A stretch of 64,000 bases of DNA from NCBI GenBank assembly GCA_963971305.1, contig OZ020306.1, positions 70,157,022 through 70,221,021 on the forward strand, given 5' to 3'. Under the pieces are notes generated by a model. It did no database searches and was not told the DNA's origin. It saw nothing but the letters and a program-made list of their open reading frames with translations. Positions within the stretch are counted from its first letter, which is position 1, and every line of letters starts with the position of its first letter. A program made the translations under genes and the position numbers. Shown piece by piece: positions 54,090 through 64,000 of this stretch. Source of the stretch: Arcuatula senhousia (Eukaryota; Mollusca; Bivalvia; Mytilida; Mytilidae).

Positions 54090-55150
54090 CATGGACACAT
54101 TTCTTCTTTACTTTTTTATTAAAGATGATTAAAATGTCTGTACTAAGACAAAAATTGTCATTATTTAATTCAAATCTACTTGATTCATTCCGTCTAGTGT
54201 ACTGAAATTGATTACTTGGTATTTTCTAAGCAAGTCATGATTTCATTATAATATGCTTGCGCTGCACATACACATTTCTGAAAACATTCAATAAATAGTA
54301 GATTTGCATTTTTTTGTTGTGGTCAGTCTTATTTGTGAGTGCATGGTGGCCTTTTTCATAAAATAAAATTGTTATTTCTTGTTGCTCTTGTTGCTAAGTA
54401 TTTAAACAATGACTTATTCTATTAGTACTAGATTTTGAAAATCAGAAATGCCTGCTGATTTTTCCCTTACCGTTTCCCATATCAATAGGACTCCCTTTGA
54501 AGTTAAAAGCCTTTCTTTTATTTTCATCTATTTCCCTCAAAGTTTTTTATATCAATAACATCTCATTTAAGGTGTATGTTTGAATGTTATTCGTCTATGA
54601 TTGTCTGTTTTGTCTAATAAGATGTAAAAAAAAACACCGGGAAAAGAACAGATAATACTGAAGTCAAGTTCCTCCTCATTTCTTCATAAAGCTAATTGCT
54701 TTGTCACGATCATGTATGGTACAATTCAACCCTTAAACAGTCTGTTATTCCAGGAATAAACTTGAGATTGTCTGTTTTGTCCAATAACATGTTAACACAT
54801 TAAAACACCGGGAAAAGAACGGATAATACTGAAGTCAAGTTGCTCCTCATTTCTTCTTGGGTTTTTTAAATAAAGCGACTTGATATGGCCATATATGGTA
54901 CCACTCGACCCTTTTACAGTCTGTAATTCCAGGAATAAATTTGAGAACAATTTTATTAAAACAATAAAATTTGTACCGTCTGGATTTAATAAGTTCTCAA
55001 GATGCAGCTTCAGACAGAAAATTGCTATTTGAAGGTTATGTTGGTATAAAAAAAATGTAAACAAACCACAACGTCCGTGAACATGGTCAAGCAGTATGAT
55101 TGGTGCGAACGAGTTTTGTCTACTTGAACGAGTTATGCATGTCGCGGGCA
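54090..55150. other. Non-coding stretch with a small direct repeat
   Basis: About 54.60-54.76 and 54.76-54.94 kb are direct copies (AACACCGGGAAAAGAAC, TACTGAAGTCAAGTT, CAGTCTGTTATTCCAGGAAT). No gene supported. Confidence 0.5.
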
Positions 55151-55157
55151 TAAATGT

Positions 55158-55435
55158 TTAGGGACCGACCATTTAACTTGTAGGGGAGAAGGCTTGGTTT
55201 TTTCCTAAAATAAAAAAAAAATGAAAATGCTTTTTGATGAAAAAATATTTTGGCAGCAGAGGGTAAGAAGAAAATATTCTGACGAAGGATTTTTGCTATA
55301 AAAATAATGCTATCAAAAAATGAAAAAAATATTCTGTCGCGATGCCTTAAAAAATTAATATTTTTTTTCAAAAATTTTCTGAACAAAACAAAAAATCAAG
55401 CCCCTTTTCAAATTAAATGGTCCATCACTTAAATA
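55158..55435. mobile_element. MITE family M1, copy B
   Basis: See copy A at 28.34 kb. Ends AGGGACCGACCATTT and AAATGGTCCATCACTTA; interior rich in AAAATATT. The minus-strand frame with many Phe is a reading of A/T runs. Confidence 0.65.
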
Positions 55436-55747
55436 TAAACATTACGGCGAATTTTGTTTTGCGATTCATGTATAATCAGTGTAAATTGCGTCAACATTCA
55501 AACAACACTTTGCTGGAAGAAAAACGATGATACGGTGCACGAAGTGTCAAAATGTTTAGACAGAATTCACCGACCTGTGGCTTTTCACAATTGATGTGTC
55601 AATTTTCCCTGGAAATAATTCTCAGCTATGAGCGAGACACATTCTTGAAGTCATGCTATGGATAGTTGTCTTGGAAATAAATTATATCATTTTGACAGCA
55701 TACTTTACACAATACTTTGTTTTCGAAAAGAATTGTAACAAGGGGTT

Positions 55748-56317
55748 GCACTAAGTCGTGCTAAGCATACCCCCACTCGACCATTCAGAAAACAGGAAGT
55801 AGATGATGGACTGACCGGGAAAGGGGAGGCACGATACAACTCATCATGCTGAAGCTGTGTACCAAATTTGAAACCAATCCATCCAGTAGAAGCCAAGAAA
55901 TCTGTTACAAAAAATTTCACATTTCAAATTTTTTACCCTAAAAAAGTCTAAGTCGGCTCGGAAAACAGGAAGTAGATGATGGACTTGCCTGGGAAGGGGA
56001 GGCACGGTATAACTTATCATGCTGAAGCTGTGTGTCAAATATGAAGCCAATCCATCCAGTAGAAGCCGAGAAATCTGTTACGAAAAATTTCACATTTCAA
56101 TTTTGTTACCCTAAAAAAGTCTAAGTCAGCTTGGAAAACAGAAGTAGATGATGGACTGACCTGGAAAGGAGAGGCAAGGTGTAACTCATCATGCTAAAGC
56201 TGTGTACCAAATTTGAAACCAATCCATCCAGTAGAAGCAGAGAAATTGAACCGGACGGAGAGACGGACGGACAAGGTGATTGCAATATAGTCCCCTCTCT
56301 TACGAGTGGGGGTATAA
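55748..56317 (+). mobile_element. Tandem-core TIR element, ATACCCCCACTCG family
   Basis: Left end ATACCCCCACTCG and right end CGAGTGGGGGTAT are exact inverted repeats. Core of three units of about 180-190 bp (AAACAGGAAGTAGATGATGG, ATCATGCTGAAGCTGTGT, AATCCATCCAGTAGAAGC). A GGACGGAGAGACGGACGGAC tract lies next to the right end. No coding. Confidence 0.85.
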
Positions 56318-56319
56318 TA

Positions 56320-59300
56320 AAGTCCATGAAAACATTTTGGTTTTTTTTAACAGAAGATTATAAAAAGAATATTTTATAATCGTTTTCTGCAACACCCCAC
56401 TGCTCCCCCCTCAACAAACTTATTCCGGCGGCACTGTTTACCTCGGCACATTCTTAAATTTTTGCCTGTATTTTCTTTGATATGAGGGAATCGGTGGGGG
56501 TGTACTCGGTTCTGTATTCTGTAATTTATGCCATCTTTGCCTCTATTCTTTTATTTTTTTGCAATTCTTCTCATTAATCTTTATATTTTAAGGGCCATTA
56601 ATTTCTTATAGTTCATTTTGGGGGCCGTGCATTTGACATACGGAGTGCTGTTAAAATCTGTTTCGGGGATTTATTAGGAATATAAAAACATACGTTCTTT
56701 TTTAAAGAAGTTATTTGAATCTAGGCTCCTCGTTTGCTTAATAAAAGACAGCATACATGAAAATGAGGATGACATAAGAAATTTCGTGTTTTACAGTACA
56801 TATGACCTCAATGTTTATACATTTAGTTGTTTCTCCAGATTTCATTGCCATGCCATGCATTCGTTTCCAATTGTTACATTTGCATTTCCTTAAAACTAAA
56901 ATTCAATTGTAGCAATAAGAATACTAGAAAATAAATTCTAATACTACTTGACCTTTTTAAGTTTCTCAAACTATTGAAATCAAGCGGAAGAATTTTAAAG
57001 ATTACTGGAACTCAGCTAGCTAATTCTGTCTGCAAAAATCGACTAAATCTTAAAGAATTCAAAATGAAATTTGAATAAATGCACAGCTTAGAAAAGGAAG
57101 GTTTTAAAGTTTACAATTACAAGAAATTGGAAAATCAGAAATGTTCACATGATTGAACAAGTGAATGTGGCCTTTACTTATACAATGTGCAAAAAGGTTT
57201 GAAATGCTCGAGGATTTATATTGAATATTAGTACAAAATTCTAAATAGTTACTTATAGAATTAAATATTATGAAAATACATAATCTTTTTGTTAAAGTTC
57301 GGAATTGTTTTTGATGAAAATTACAGTTTGGTGTGCATTGGAACGAATTTTTTGTTTGTTTTTTCCCAAAAAGATTAAACGATATATCTATTTACGGACA
57401 AACTTTTCGATACAACTGGTACACCTTTAACATATGATATTGGAGTTCTCTAAGTTAAGAGAGTCTCACGTTCGTTAGCAGTCTATATACGACAATTTTC
57501 TGTTATTTCGAAGAAAACCTGGGTATAAAGATGATCCTTTACTACTTTTCTTTGACTATACCTAAATGGAACTCATTTTTAAATAACTTACCAAACCCAA
57601 CTTTTCGTGAACTCTTTCAAAAGTTTTTTTCGTATGAAATCTTTTACGCAACGATTGAAAATGAAAAAAGAAGGGGGTCTAGAGCAACTTGTTATGATGT
57701 AATTTCAGTGTCGAAGCAAATTTTATACTAAAATTATTAAACCAGTAGAACTGTCCGTTAAGAGATGACCCCCCCCCCCCTCCCAGAGATCAAGCTATAC
57801 GACTGTCACAGAAACGACTTTGTGGAAAATTGAATAAAAGAACACACCAAAAATTGAAATAAAAACTTGAATTTGTCGAATCAAATTACCGATGTTCATC
57901 TGAACGTAACCAGCTAGTAGACAATGGTTTTTATCGCAAAAACTGTCACATTATGGCACAGAATATGAAAAATTTCCAAATTGCCATATATGGTTACAAT
58001 TCATAGGGGGTTTTCGAGAAGGAATTGTTTTGGAATCAAATTTTTGTCTGCTCTGTTAGAATATTATAGGCATATTTGATAATTTAATATAGCAAATGTT
58101 GATGAAATTGAAATTATTTCGGATTTTTGTGTCAATTGATGTTGACAAGTCAGGTTTCTGTATATTTACGATCCAAATTATATTGCATATCTGACGCTTC
58201 TTCATCTCTAACGGTACATATTCTAGTCATGTGCGTGTATCTAAGATAAGGTTCCGAGGTCGGTGGATAGAAAATATAGAGCAAATATCTAATTCACAAA
58301 ACGCTTGTGAGAACGTGGTTTCCATCAGAAATCAGTTATACTAAGAATTGTCCATATATCCCCAGGGTAAATCTTTCATGATAAATAAAAACTTTATTAT
58401 TCTTATAGTCAATAAAGATCATTTCTGTGGAATTGTCTTTTATATATCGGATATATGAAGTTATAAAAGTGACAATAAAAAGGATAATCTTCTTCACTGA
58501 AGTACATGGAAGGCGATTGAGGGCAAATCATTTCAAAGAAGTTCCATAAGCACATATCGGCACAATCAGACGTTTTAAAAATAAAAGCCCTAAGGTCGGG
58601 GGAAAATAAATGTGTCGCATGCACTTTTACACATTTTAATGCATAATCTGCCATAAATCAATCTGAGAAAAATATCTAATAGGAACCACGTTTAGATCCT
58701 AAAGAGTGACACGGTTTCTAAACCCCAACCTAAGCTTACAGGCATTTGGGTCAAGGATTTTGGACTTTCTTCCACCAGCCGGAGGACCATGCAAGGGCAT
58801 CATATATGTCGGTTATCTTGTCAGTATTAAACACTTTTTTTATATATTTTTTTTTATTTGTAATATTTTTATTGAAATCTGCGCATTTGTTAGTTGAAAA
58901 CATAAAGTACCGGTACCTTATCCCGGCCTCGTTAACATTAGTAGCATATAATATACAGTTGTTAGTACTTGTTAGTACATAGTTTATGTTGTTTGTTGAC
59001 ATTTGTACATGTGCGCGAACTTTAAATCTAAGTGTGCTTTCTTACTTAAATAAATCTTTTCTGTCCTACCTTCCAATAAGCCAAGACAAAACAAAAAGAC
59101 AATACACAAAAACACTAAACCCACAAATAATACAAATAACCCGCAATCCACAGCGAAAAATCACCTGGAAAATAATATGAACCTTTCATTTCTTACTCCT
59201 TTTATCTACACTTTTGGTGTTCAGATACTAGTAAACATTATAGGGACCAATTTACTTCATGGTGGACAGACGGGCAGACAGAGTGACACTACACTTACAC

Positions 59301-59990
59301 CATCTTCCGCCATCGGAGATGTGTCTAGATAAGAACAACCAGCGTGTAAGGTGAGTATAGTCACGTAGTTTTATGGCCGTCTGAAACACAAGACGAAATA
59401 AATTACTTCCTGAAATAAAATGTAGTCGCACTTCACGATACAGTCAGGCGTAGTCTTATTTCTGTTGGCCAATTTTATTTCACAGACAATGATGTTTATA
59501 TCAATAGAATGATATCTTCTTTATACATTTTTTCATGTTTTTATTTGATCTGTGCTCATAGTCATTCTACAAAATATCAAAATCACTTGTCATCGTGGGA
59601 TCTAAGAAAAAGGGTAAAATTACAATCATGGCTAAGATTCAAATGACAAAGTTCAAGATAAATACTAAAAAAAATTATTGTAAACCGTCTAGTCTTCTTA
59701 AGTCTTTATACAGTTATTTTAATTTGTGGAAATTTCATAACAAACGGACAGACATGAGTGACTGACGAGTCGTTATTGAAATCGAAGCATTCGAGGCAAA
59801 ACTTGAAATTTTTGAAAAGGAGAAGAGAGTTTTAAGACAGAAGCAGAGACACGAGAGATGTACAAATGAAACAATCGAATGTCATAAGTCCAAAAGGACA
59901 TTTAAAGAAAAAGACAATCATTAACATCAATAATCAATAACATTAACGAGTGGGTAGTACGAAGAAACAGAAAACTGTAAATATAAAAAC
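56320..59990. other. Long stretch without recognised genes
   Basis: AT-rich with only short frames. A run of C lies at about 57.77-57.78 kb. GTAAG|GTGAGT at 59.35 kb is an isolated donor-like sequence. No TIR, tandem core or retroposon tail found, except ACAGACGGGCAGACAGAGTG at 59.26 kb, which resembles the GGACGGACG tracts of tandem-core elements. Confidence 0.3.
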
Positions 59991-59999
59991 ACAAAAACT

Positions 60000-61045
60000 A
60001 GAAAATGTGCCTATGAGCTACAGGATGGCCCTCCCGTTCTTGAAATATCATTGACCCCCAATGCGTATAACCTGGATTATGGACCTTAACCAAGAACTTA
60101 ACCAAAGTCGTTCATGCATAAAATATAGGTCGCAGTGAGTGAGTGAGTGAGGTTTTAGTGGGTGGTGTCATCCTACCCAAGCCACATCTAGTGGTGAAAT
60201 ATCATTGTCCTCCAACAACTAGTATCCAAAAAATGGACCTTAACCAAAAACTTAACCAAAATCATACATGCATAAAATAAGGTCTCTAGTGGGTGGTGTC
60301 ATCCTACCCAAGACACATCTAGTGGTGAAATATCATTGACCTCAAACAATTAGTACCCAAGAAATGAACCTTAACCAAGAACTTAACCTATGTCGTGCAT
60401 GCATAAAATATAGGTCACAGTGACTTAATTTCTAGTGGGTGGTGTCATCCTAACCAAGACACATCTAGTGGTGAAATATCATTGATCCCCAACATCTAAT
60501 AAAGAGGAGAGGGACATTTTATTTAAAGATATTTCTGCAATGTGTCCAAATTTTATTAATCTCTCTACTGATGATAAATTTTTATGGTTAAATAGCAATG
60601 AAGATTTGCTTATATTAAAGAACGTGGGTAAATTTATAATTAAAGGGTTTGAATTAAGACAAAACTGATCAACTGCTGAGGGAAATACCACCATTATTGT
60701 TCTACACGTTTTACACTGCATATATATGTTTATAAGTTTTTGTACAGGCTCTGATTCTGTGACAACAAATTAAATAACACCATTATTGTTGTAATGTCTT
60801 TGTGCATGTTGTATGTTTATTGTTAGATCAATGTAACCTTTGCCCAGAAATGGGCCCAGTCACTGGGTAATAAAATTATTCTTATTCTTATTCTTATAGT
60901 ATCCAAGTTATGGACCTTAACCAAAGTTGTTCGTGCATAAAACATAGGTCATTGACCCCAACATCTAGTATCCAAGTAATGGGCCTTAACCAAGAACTTA
61001 ACAAAAATGTTACGGACGGACGGATGGACAGGGGTAAAACTATAT
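60000..61045 (+). mobile_element. Tandem-core element, ~143-bp units, interrupted by a LINE
   Basis: Units marked by GAAATATCATTGA(C/T)CC at about 60,040, 60,187, 60,330 and 60,472, each followed by GGACCTTAACCAA(G/A)AACTTAACC. GAGTGAGTGAGTGAGG lies in one unit. The right part (60.90-61.04 kb) resumes the core and ends ACGGACGGACGGATGGACAG, as in other families. Terminal inverted repeats not located. Confidence 0.65.
60498..60899 (+). mobile_element. 5'-truncated LINE with ORF end and ATTCTT tail
   Basis: A plus-strand frame without ATG (60,502-60,668) codes for the C-terminal end of a non-LTR RT protein: blocks KEERDILFKDISAMCPNF, KFLWLNSNEDLLILKNVGKF and IIKGFELRQN then TGA. A 3' UTR follows with AGAAATGGGCCCAGTCACTG and an ATTCTT repeat tail. 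It interrupts AACATCTA / GTATCCAAG, continuous in the neighbouring unit (60.96 kb). Dead on arrival by 5' truncation. LINE clade not determined. Confidence 0.7.
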
Positions 61046-61049
61046 GGCC

Positions 61050-61175
61050 AATCCACATACGTGGTTGAGACAAAACAACTGATTAGCAGTCAACAACGCA
61101 AACTCGAGTCGTAACGATGATGAACTAAGGTGTTCCGGAATTATACTAAATGGATTGATTTCCCTACAATTTTTT
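61050..61175 (-). mobile_element. PLE 3'-tail fragment, inverted
   Basis: Read on the minus strand: GGAACACCTTAGTTCATCATCG-TTACGACTCGAGTTTGCG-TTGTTGACTGC follows the PLE tail order seen at 40.1 kb. No RT. Confidence 0.55.
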
Positions 61176-61179
61176 ACGA

Positions 61180-61890
61180 AAATTTGTGATTCCAACTCCC
61201 GGAATACCCTTCCCGCTCCCAGTCCGCCAATGGACATTTACATTAGTACTTTCATGTTAATGTGTATCACTCGGGGGTGGAGCACCTGATCTGAAAATTG
61301 ATGGGGAGGTTCTTCTGGCGGGAAACACCCTGACCCTTTTTCAGACAATTTTTGACTGATTTACGCAATTGGACGAAATGGTAGACCCTATAAATCTAAA
61401 CTCGCAAACTGTACACATATTTGATTTATTGCATATCGTATTTTAAAAGAACAGTTTTATACATACATTTACCAAAACCGCCGGCAATGTGTATCGCTAG
61501 GCAATGGCCACCCCACTAATGTGCATTTACATGACCATATAATAATAAATTTCAGATACTTTAATGAGAAAACAGACAAATCTTCTAAAAAATGCACCCC
61601 GTTTGTCGGAAAATCCGGGATACCATTTTTATTGGGAGTGCCCCCCCCCCCCCCCCCCCAAAAAAAAGGGCTGTGTCTCAAGGCACAAAATTTCACTGAA
61701 GCTGAGAAAATTATAACTTAGTTTAATTAGCTCAGCTTAAAGTAAAGTCAAATATGAAAAATCATTTAGGGTTTTATCACATGCACCTTTTCCAATTTGC
61801 ACAGGTCTATGACCTGAGACATAGAATTAATCGGGTACATGAAGGGACCCCATTGGAAATAAGCTATTCTAGCTTTAATGGGCTATCCCA
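61180..61890. other. Non-coding stretch with poly-C
   Basis: No supported gene. A run of about 18 C at 61,640-61,657 followed by A is the only notable feature; assembly may be unreliable there. Confidence 0.4.
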
Positions 61891-61899
61891 GGTTATTTT

Positions 61900-62098
61900 T
61901 TCAACCTACTTTTTACTTTTTTATGGCTAACAATTAATATTTTAACATTTAGCCTAGATGCATTCATGGCCAGTTTTAATATTGTCATAAGAGTATGTTT
62001 TCATATTGTATGACTGTATTTATGTATGTGTGCATTAATGAAAAATTGTAATATTGTGTGTTGAATGTTTGACCTGAATAAAACTATCTATCTATTAG
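61900..62098 (+). mobile_element. Probable LINE 3' end with (TCTA)n tail
   Basis: TATGTATGTGTGCATTAATG, GACCTGAATAAAACTATC and a short TCTATCTATT tail resemble 3' UTR ends of non-LTR elements. No coding. Confidence 0.35.
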
Positions 62099-62451
62099 CT
62101 TAATAATTATGAACATTTATATTTCTGTAACGTTTTCTTCCTAGACTAGGCAATGAAGAGTTTGACTGCCATTTCTAAGTTTATCATTGAAAATATTGTT
62201 TGATATAGATCTATGTGTTGAAAACAACCTGGCTTATTTTTTTTTATTTCTCGCACTGTCTTTCTTAAACAACTATATTTGAGGTTGTTGGGTCTACCGT
62301 CATCTTATATCAATCTTTTTTTTTTGCTACTTTGCTCCTTTGTTGTTCAAAGAGAGATAACTTTTGTTTGTTTTTCAATGTCATACGCAGTAGATTTTTG
62401 AAATTTTCATTTGCGTAAGCGACAAGCGTTGATAGCAACGAAATTATCGAA

Positions 62452-63959
62452 ATGGCAGTGACGATAGATTTAACACAAGGGGAATACACATCTTTTAGTG
62501 GATCTACCGAAGAAGATATTAATTATGCCAAAACATTTTGGCAATCTGTACACCTTCAGCCACCAGTGGAGTCACGATTGGTGTCAAGTGACATAAAACA
62601 AAGACTAAAAATTGCACCTTCAGCTGGTTCAATAAGTATGGTTTTCTATAGCTCTGTATGGTCCTATTTTATTTATTTTCTTATTTATTTGGCGGACTAT
62701 CGGTCTATGGACAATGTTAAAAAAAAGAGCGCTTATAAATAAGTTTACCTTCTGATTGACACATTTAAAAGGGCATTTTAACAGTGGGTGGGGGTTAAAC
62801 AGGAACATGCAAGTCCTTAAATGGGACATCCAAGCAAAATTATAATTTTTTTAAAAGATTAAAAGGGTCCTAAGAGAGAATCAATGACGTTTTTTAACAT
62901 TCGACAAATAATAAGAAAAAAGGTTAAAAAACAAGGTAATTCAATATCAGAAAGCTACTACCTCATGATTTAAAGTCTGGTACCCTCGGCCACCCAGCTC
63001 CAATTTAAAGAGTAGCACGTGGACCATAACAGCTCACAGCTAGTTTCATGAATATTTTAAATTCAAATTAAAAAGTATTATCAATTTTTCATCATACTTG
63101 TATGCATTCACAATAGAAATCAGCCAGCAGTCTTCATTGTGTTGTTTGTCATCTTGCAATTTGCCGTCCCCCCAACATGTAGGTACCAATTTTTATGGTT
63201 TGGTGAAAAAGAAACAACTTTGTGTGTGAATCTGTAGTCTGTGGTATAAAGACCAATGTTAAATTTCTTTTCTGTTGAGTATGAAATTTTCGTGACAAGG
63301 CTACTCACAAAAACTGTGAAAATTGATTCCCCACGAATAAAAATGAAAGAGGATGGTAAAGGGTTATTTTCGTGCACCGTGTTTGACATTTTTTATTTTC
63401 TGTTCATTGATTTCTGAATTTTTTATTTCTCGTTCAGCCGTGCATATGGGGCTCATAGTTCATCGTGTTCACCATAATTTATTTTTTGTGTTTCGTGATT
63501 TGCATGGATTATTTTTCATTCATGGTATTTTAGACAAAAAATGCTACACAAAATATTGTTCACCAAGAAATCATAAAATTCGACAACTTCTCAATTTTCG
63601 CCTACTCCTTGCAGTGTTGTACTGTTTCAAGAATACACAACTGTCAAAAACTGAGCGAAATTCAGGGATTTCCCTTCATTTAAGAATAATATTTTGTTTC
63701 TTTATTTATTGTGCATCGAGATCAGCAAGAATTATTTTTCATTCATCGTGCAAGTCACATTTTATTTGCCGTTCAGCCGTGCACAGCACCCCCCTTTACC
63801 ATCCTCATGAAACACATCATCTTATAATTAATGAGATAAATTGAAGAAAGTTTCCTCTTTTCATGAACATTGAATAACTCTAAACCCACAGTATTTTTAA
63901 TTCTTTTTCTTTTTTTCCAGAATCACAACAAGTTCATATGTGGAATGATGAATCTAAAG
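62452..63959 (+). CDS. 5' exons of an unidentified gene (continues past the window)
   Basis: Exon 1 is 62,452-62,635 (61 codons plus one base), starting AAATGG and coding MAVTIDLTQGEYTSFSGSTE and further acidic, then HLQPPVESRLVSSDIKQRLK. Donor A|GTATGG. Exon 2 is 63,921-63,959 (39 bp), acceptor CTTTTTTTCCAG, donor AAAG|GTAAGC, coding SQQVHMWNDESK in the frame set by exon 1. Both junctions are phase 1. The peptide has no signal sequence or membrane segment and reads like a cytosolic or nuclear N-terminus. I do not recognise it. The gene runs off the right edge. The intron (62,636-63,920) contains TTCACCATAATTTATTTTTT-type A/T-rich repeats with TTTTCATTCAT(C/G)G blocks. Confidence 0.6.
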
Positions 63960-64000
63960 GTAAGCTCAAATTAATTTGTAGAAGATGGCAATGATTAAAA

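Noticed and set aside
61640..61660. Poly-C run as a functional element
   Set aside because: Low-complexity run, prone to sequencing error; nothing around it supports a role.

Overview
The window looks like non-microbial, AT-rich, intron-containing genomic DNA of a bivalve mollusc, most likely a marine mussel (Mytilus-type). I infer this from the repeats: Penelope-like reverse transcriptase remnants, tandem-core TIR elements resembling the bivalve 'pearl' family, tRNA-derived SINEs, and a dispersed motif that folds as a type I hammerhead ribozyme. No operons, rRNA, tRNA genes or CRISPR arrays were seen. Most of the 64 kb is layered mobile DNA; host genes are few, small and spliced.

Layout. 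1-2.3 kb: degraded Penelope-like element (PLE) split by a 1.43 kb insertion that carries a tandem-core TIR element. 2.8-8.1 kb: tyrosine-recombinase retrotransposon (DIRS/Ngaro type) with intact SGNH hydrolase, gag-like and RT-RNase H frames and a recombinase frame cut off after its first catalytic Arg. 8.2-25.9 kb: cluster of three related minus-strand genes for small secreted proteins (8.2-9.7, 18.3-19.8, 24.7-25.9 kb) plus a decayed fourth copy (11.8 kb). All three intact genes have a splice acceptor at or just before the ATG, one phase-0 intron at the same place, and the same cysteine layout. A possible 28-residue multi-exon plus-strand gene lies at 10.2-11.2 kb. This cluster is also sprinkled with a second PLE, SINEs, MITEs and two hammerhead motifs.

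25.9-40 kb: repeats only as far as I can see: tandem-core elements, two inverted copies of a 16-bp minisatellite, a 1.07 kb tandem duplication, and a 217 bp MITE with a clear 6-bp target duplication. 40.6-41.8 kb: tandem array of ~365-bp units, each carrying a hammerhead motif (three complete, one lacking stem I). 42.2-45.65 kb: foldback element with 1,027-bp inverted arms, the right arm split by a later tandem-core insertion. 46-62 kb: more MITEs, tandem-core elements, SINE and LINE fragments. 62.45 kb to the end: the first exons of a plus-strand gene that leaves the window.

Best candidates for something new: (1) the hammerhead array and single copies, one of them in sense orientation just upstream of a protein-coding exon; (2) the unrecognised secreted-protein family with its duplicated, decaying first exon; (3) the co-varying 9-bp inverted motifs at the possible ends of the DIRS-like element and of a much shorter relative at 31.6 kb.
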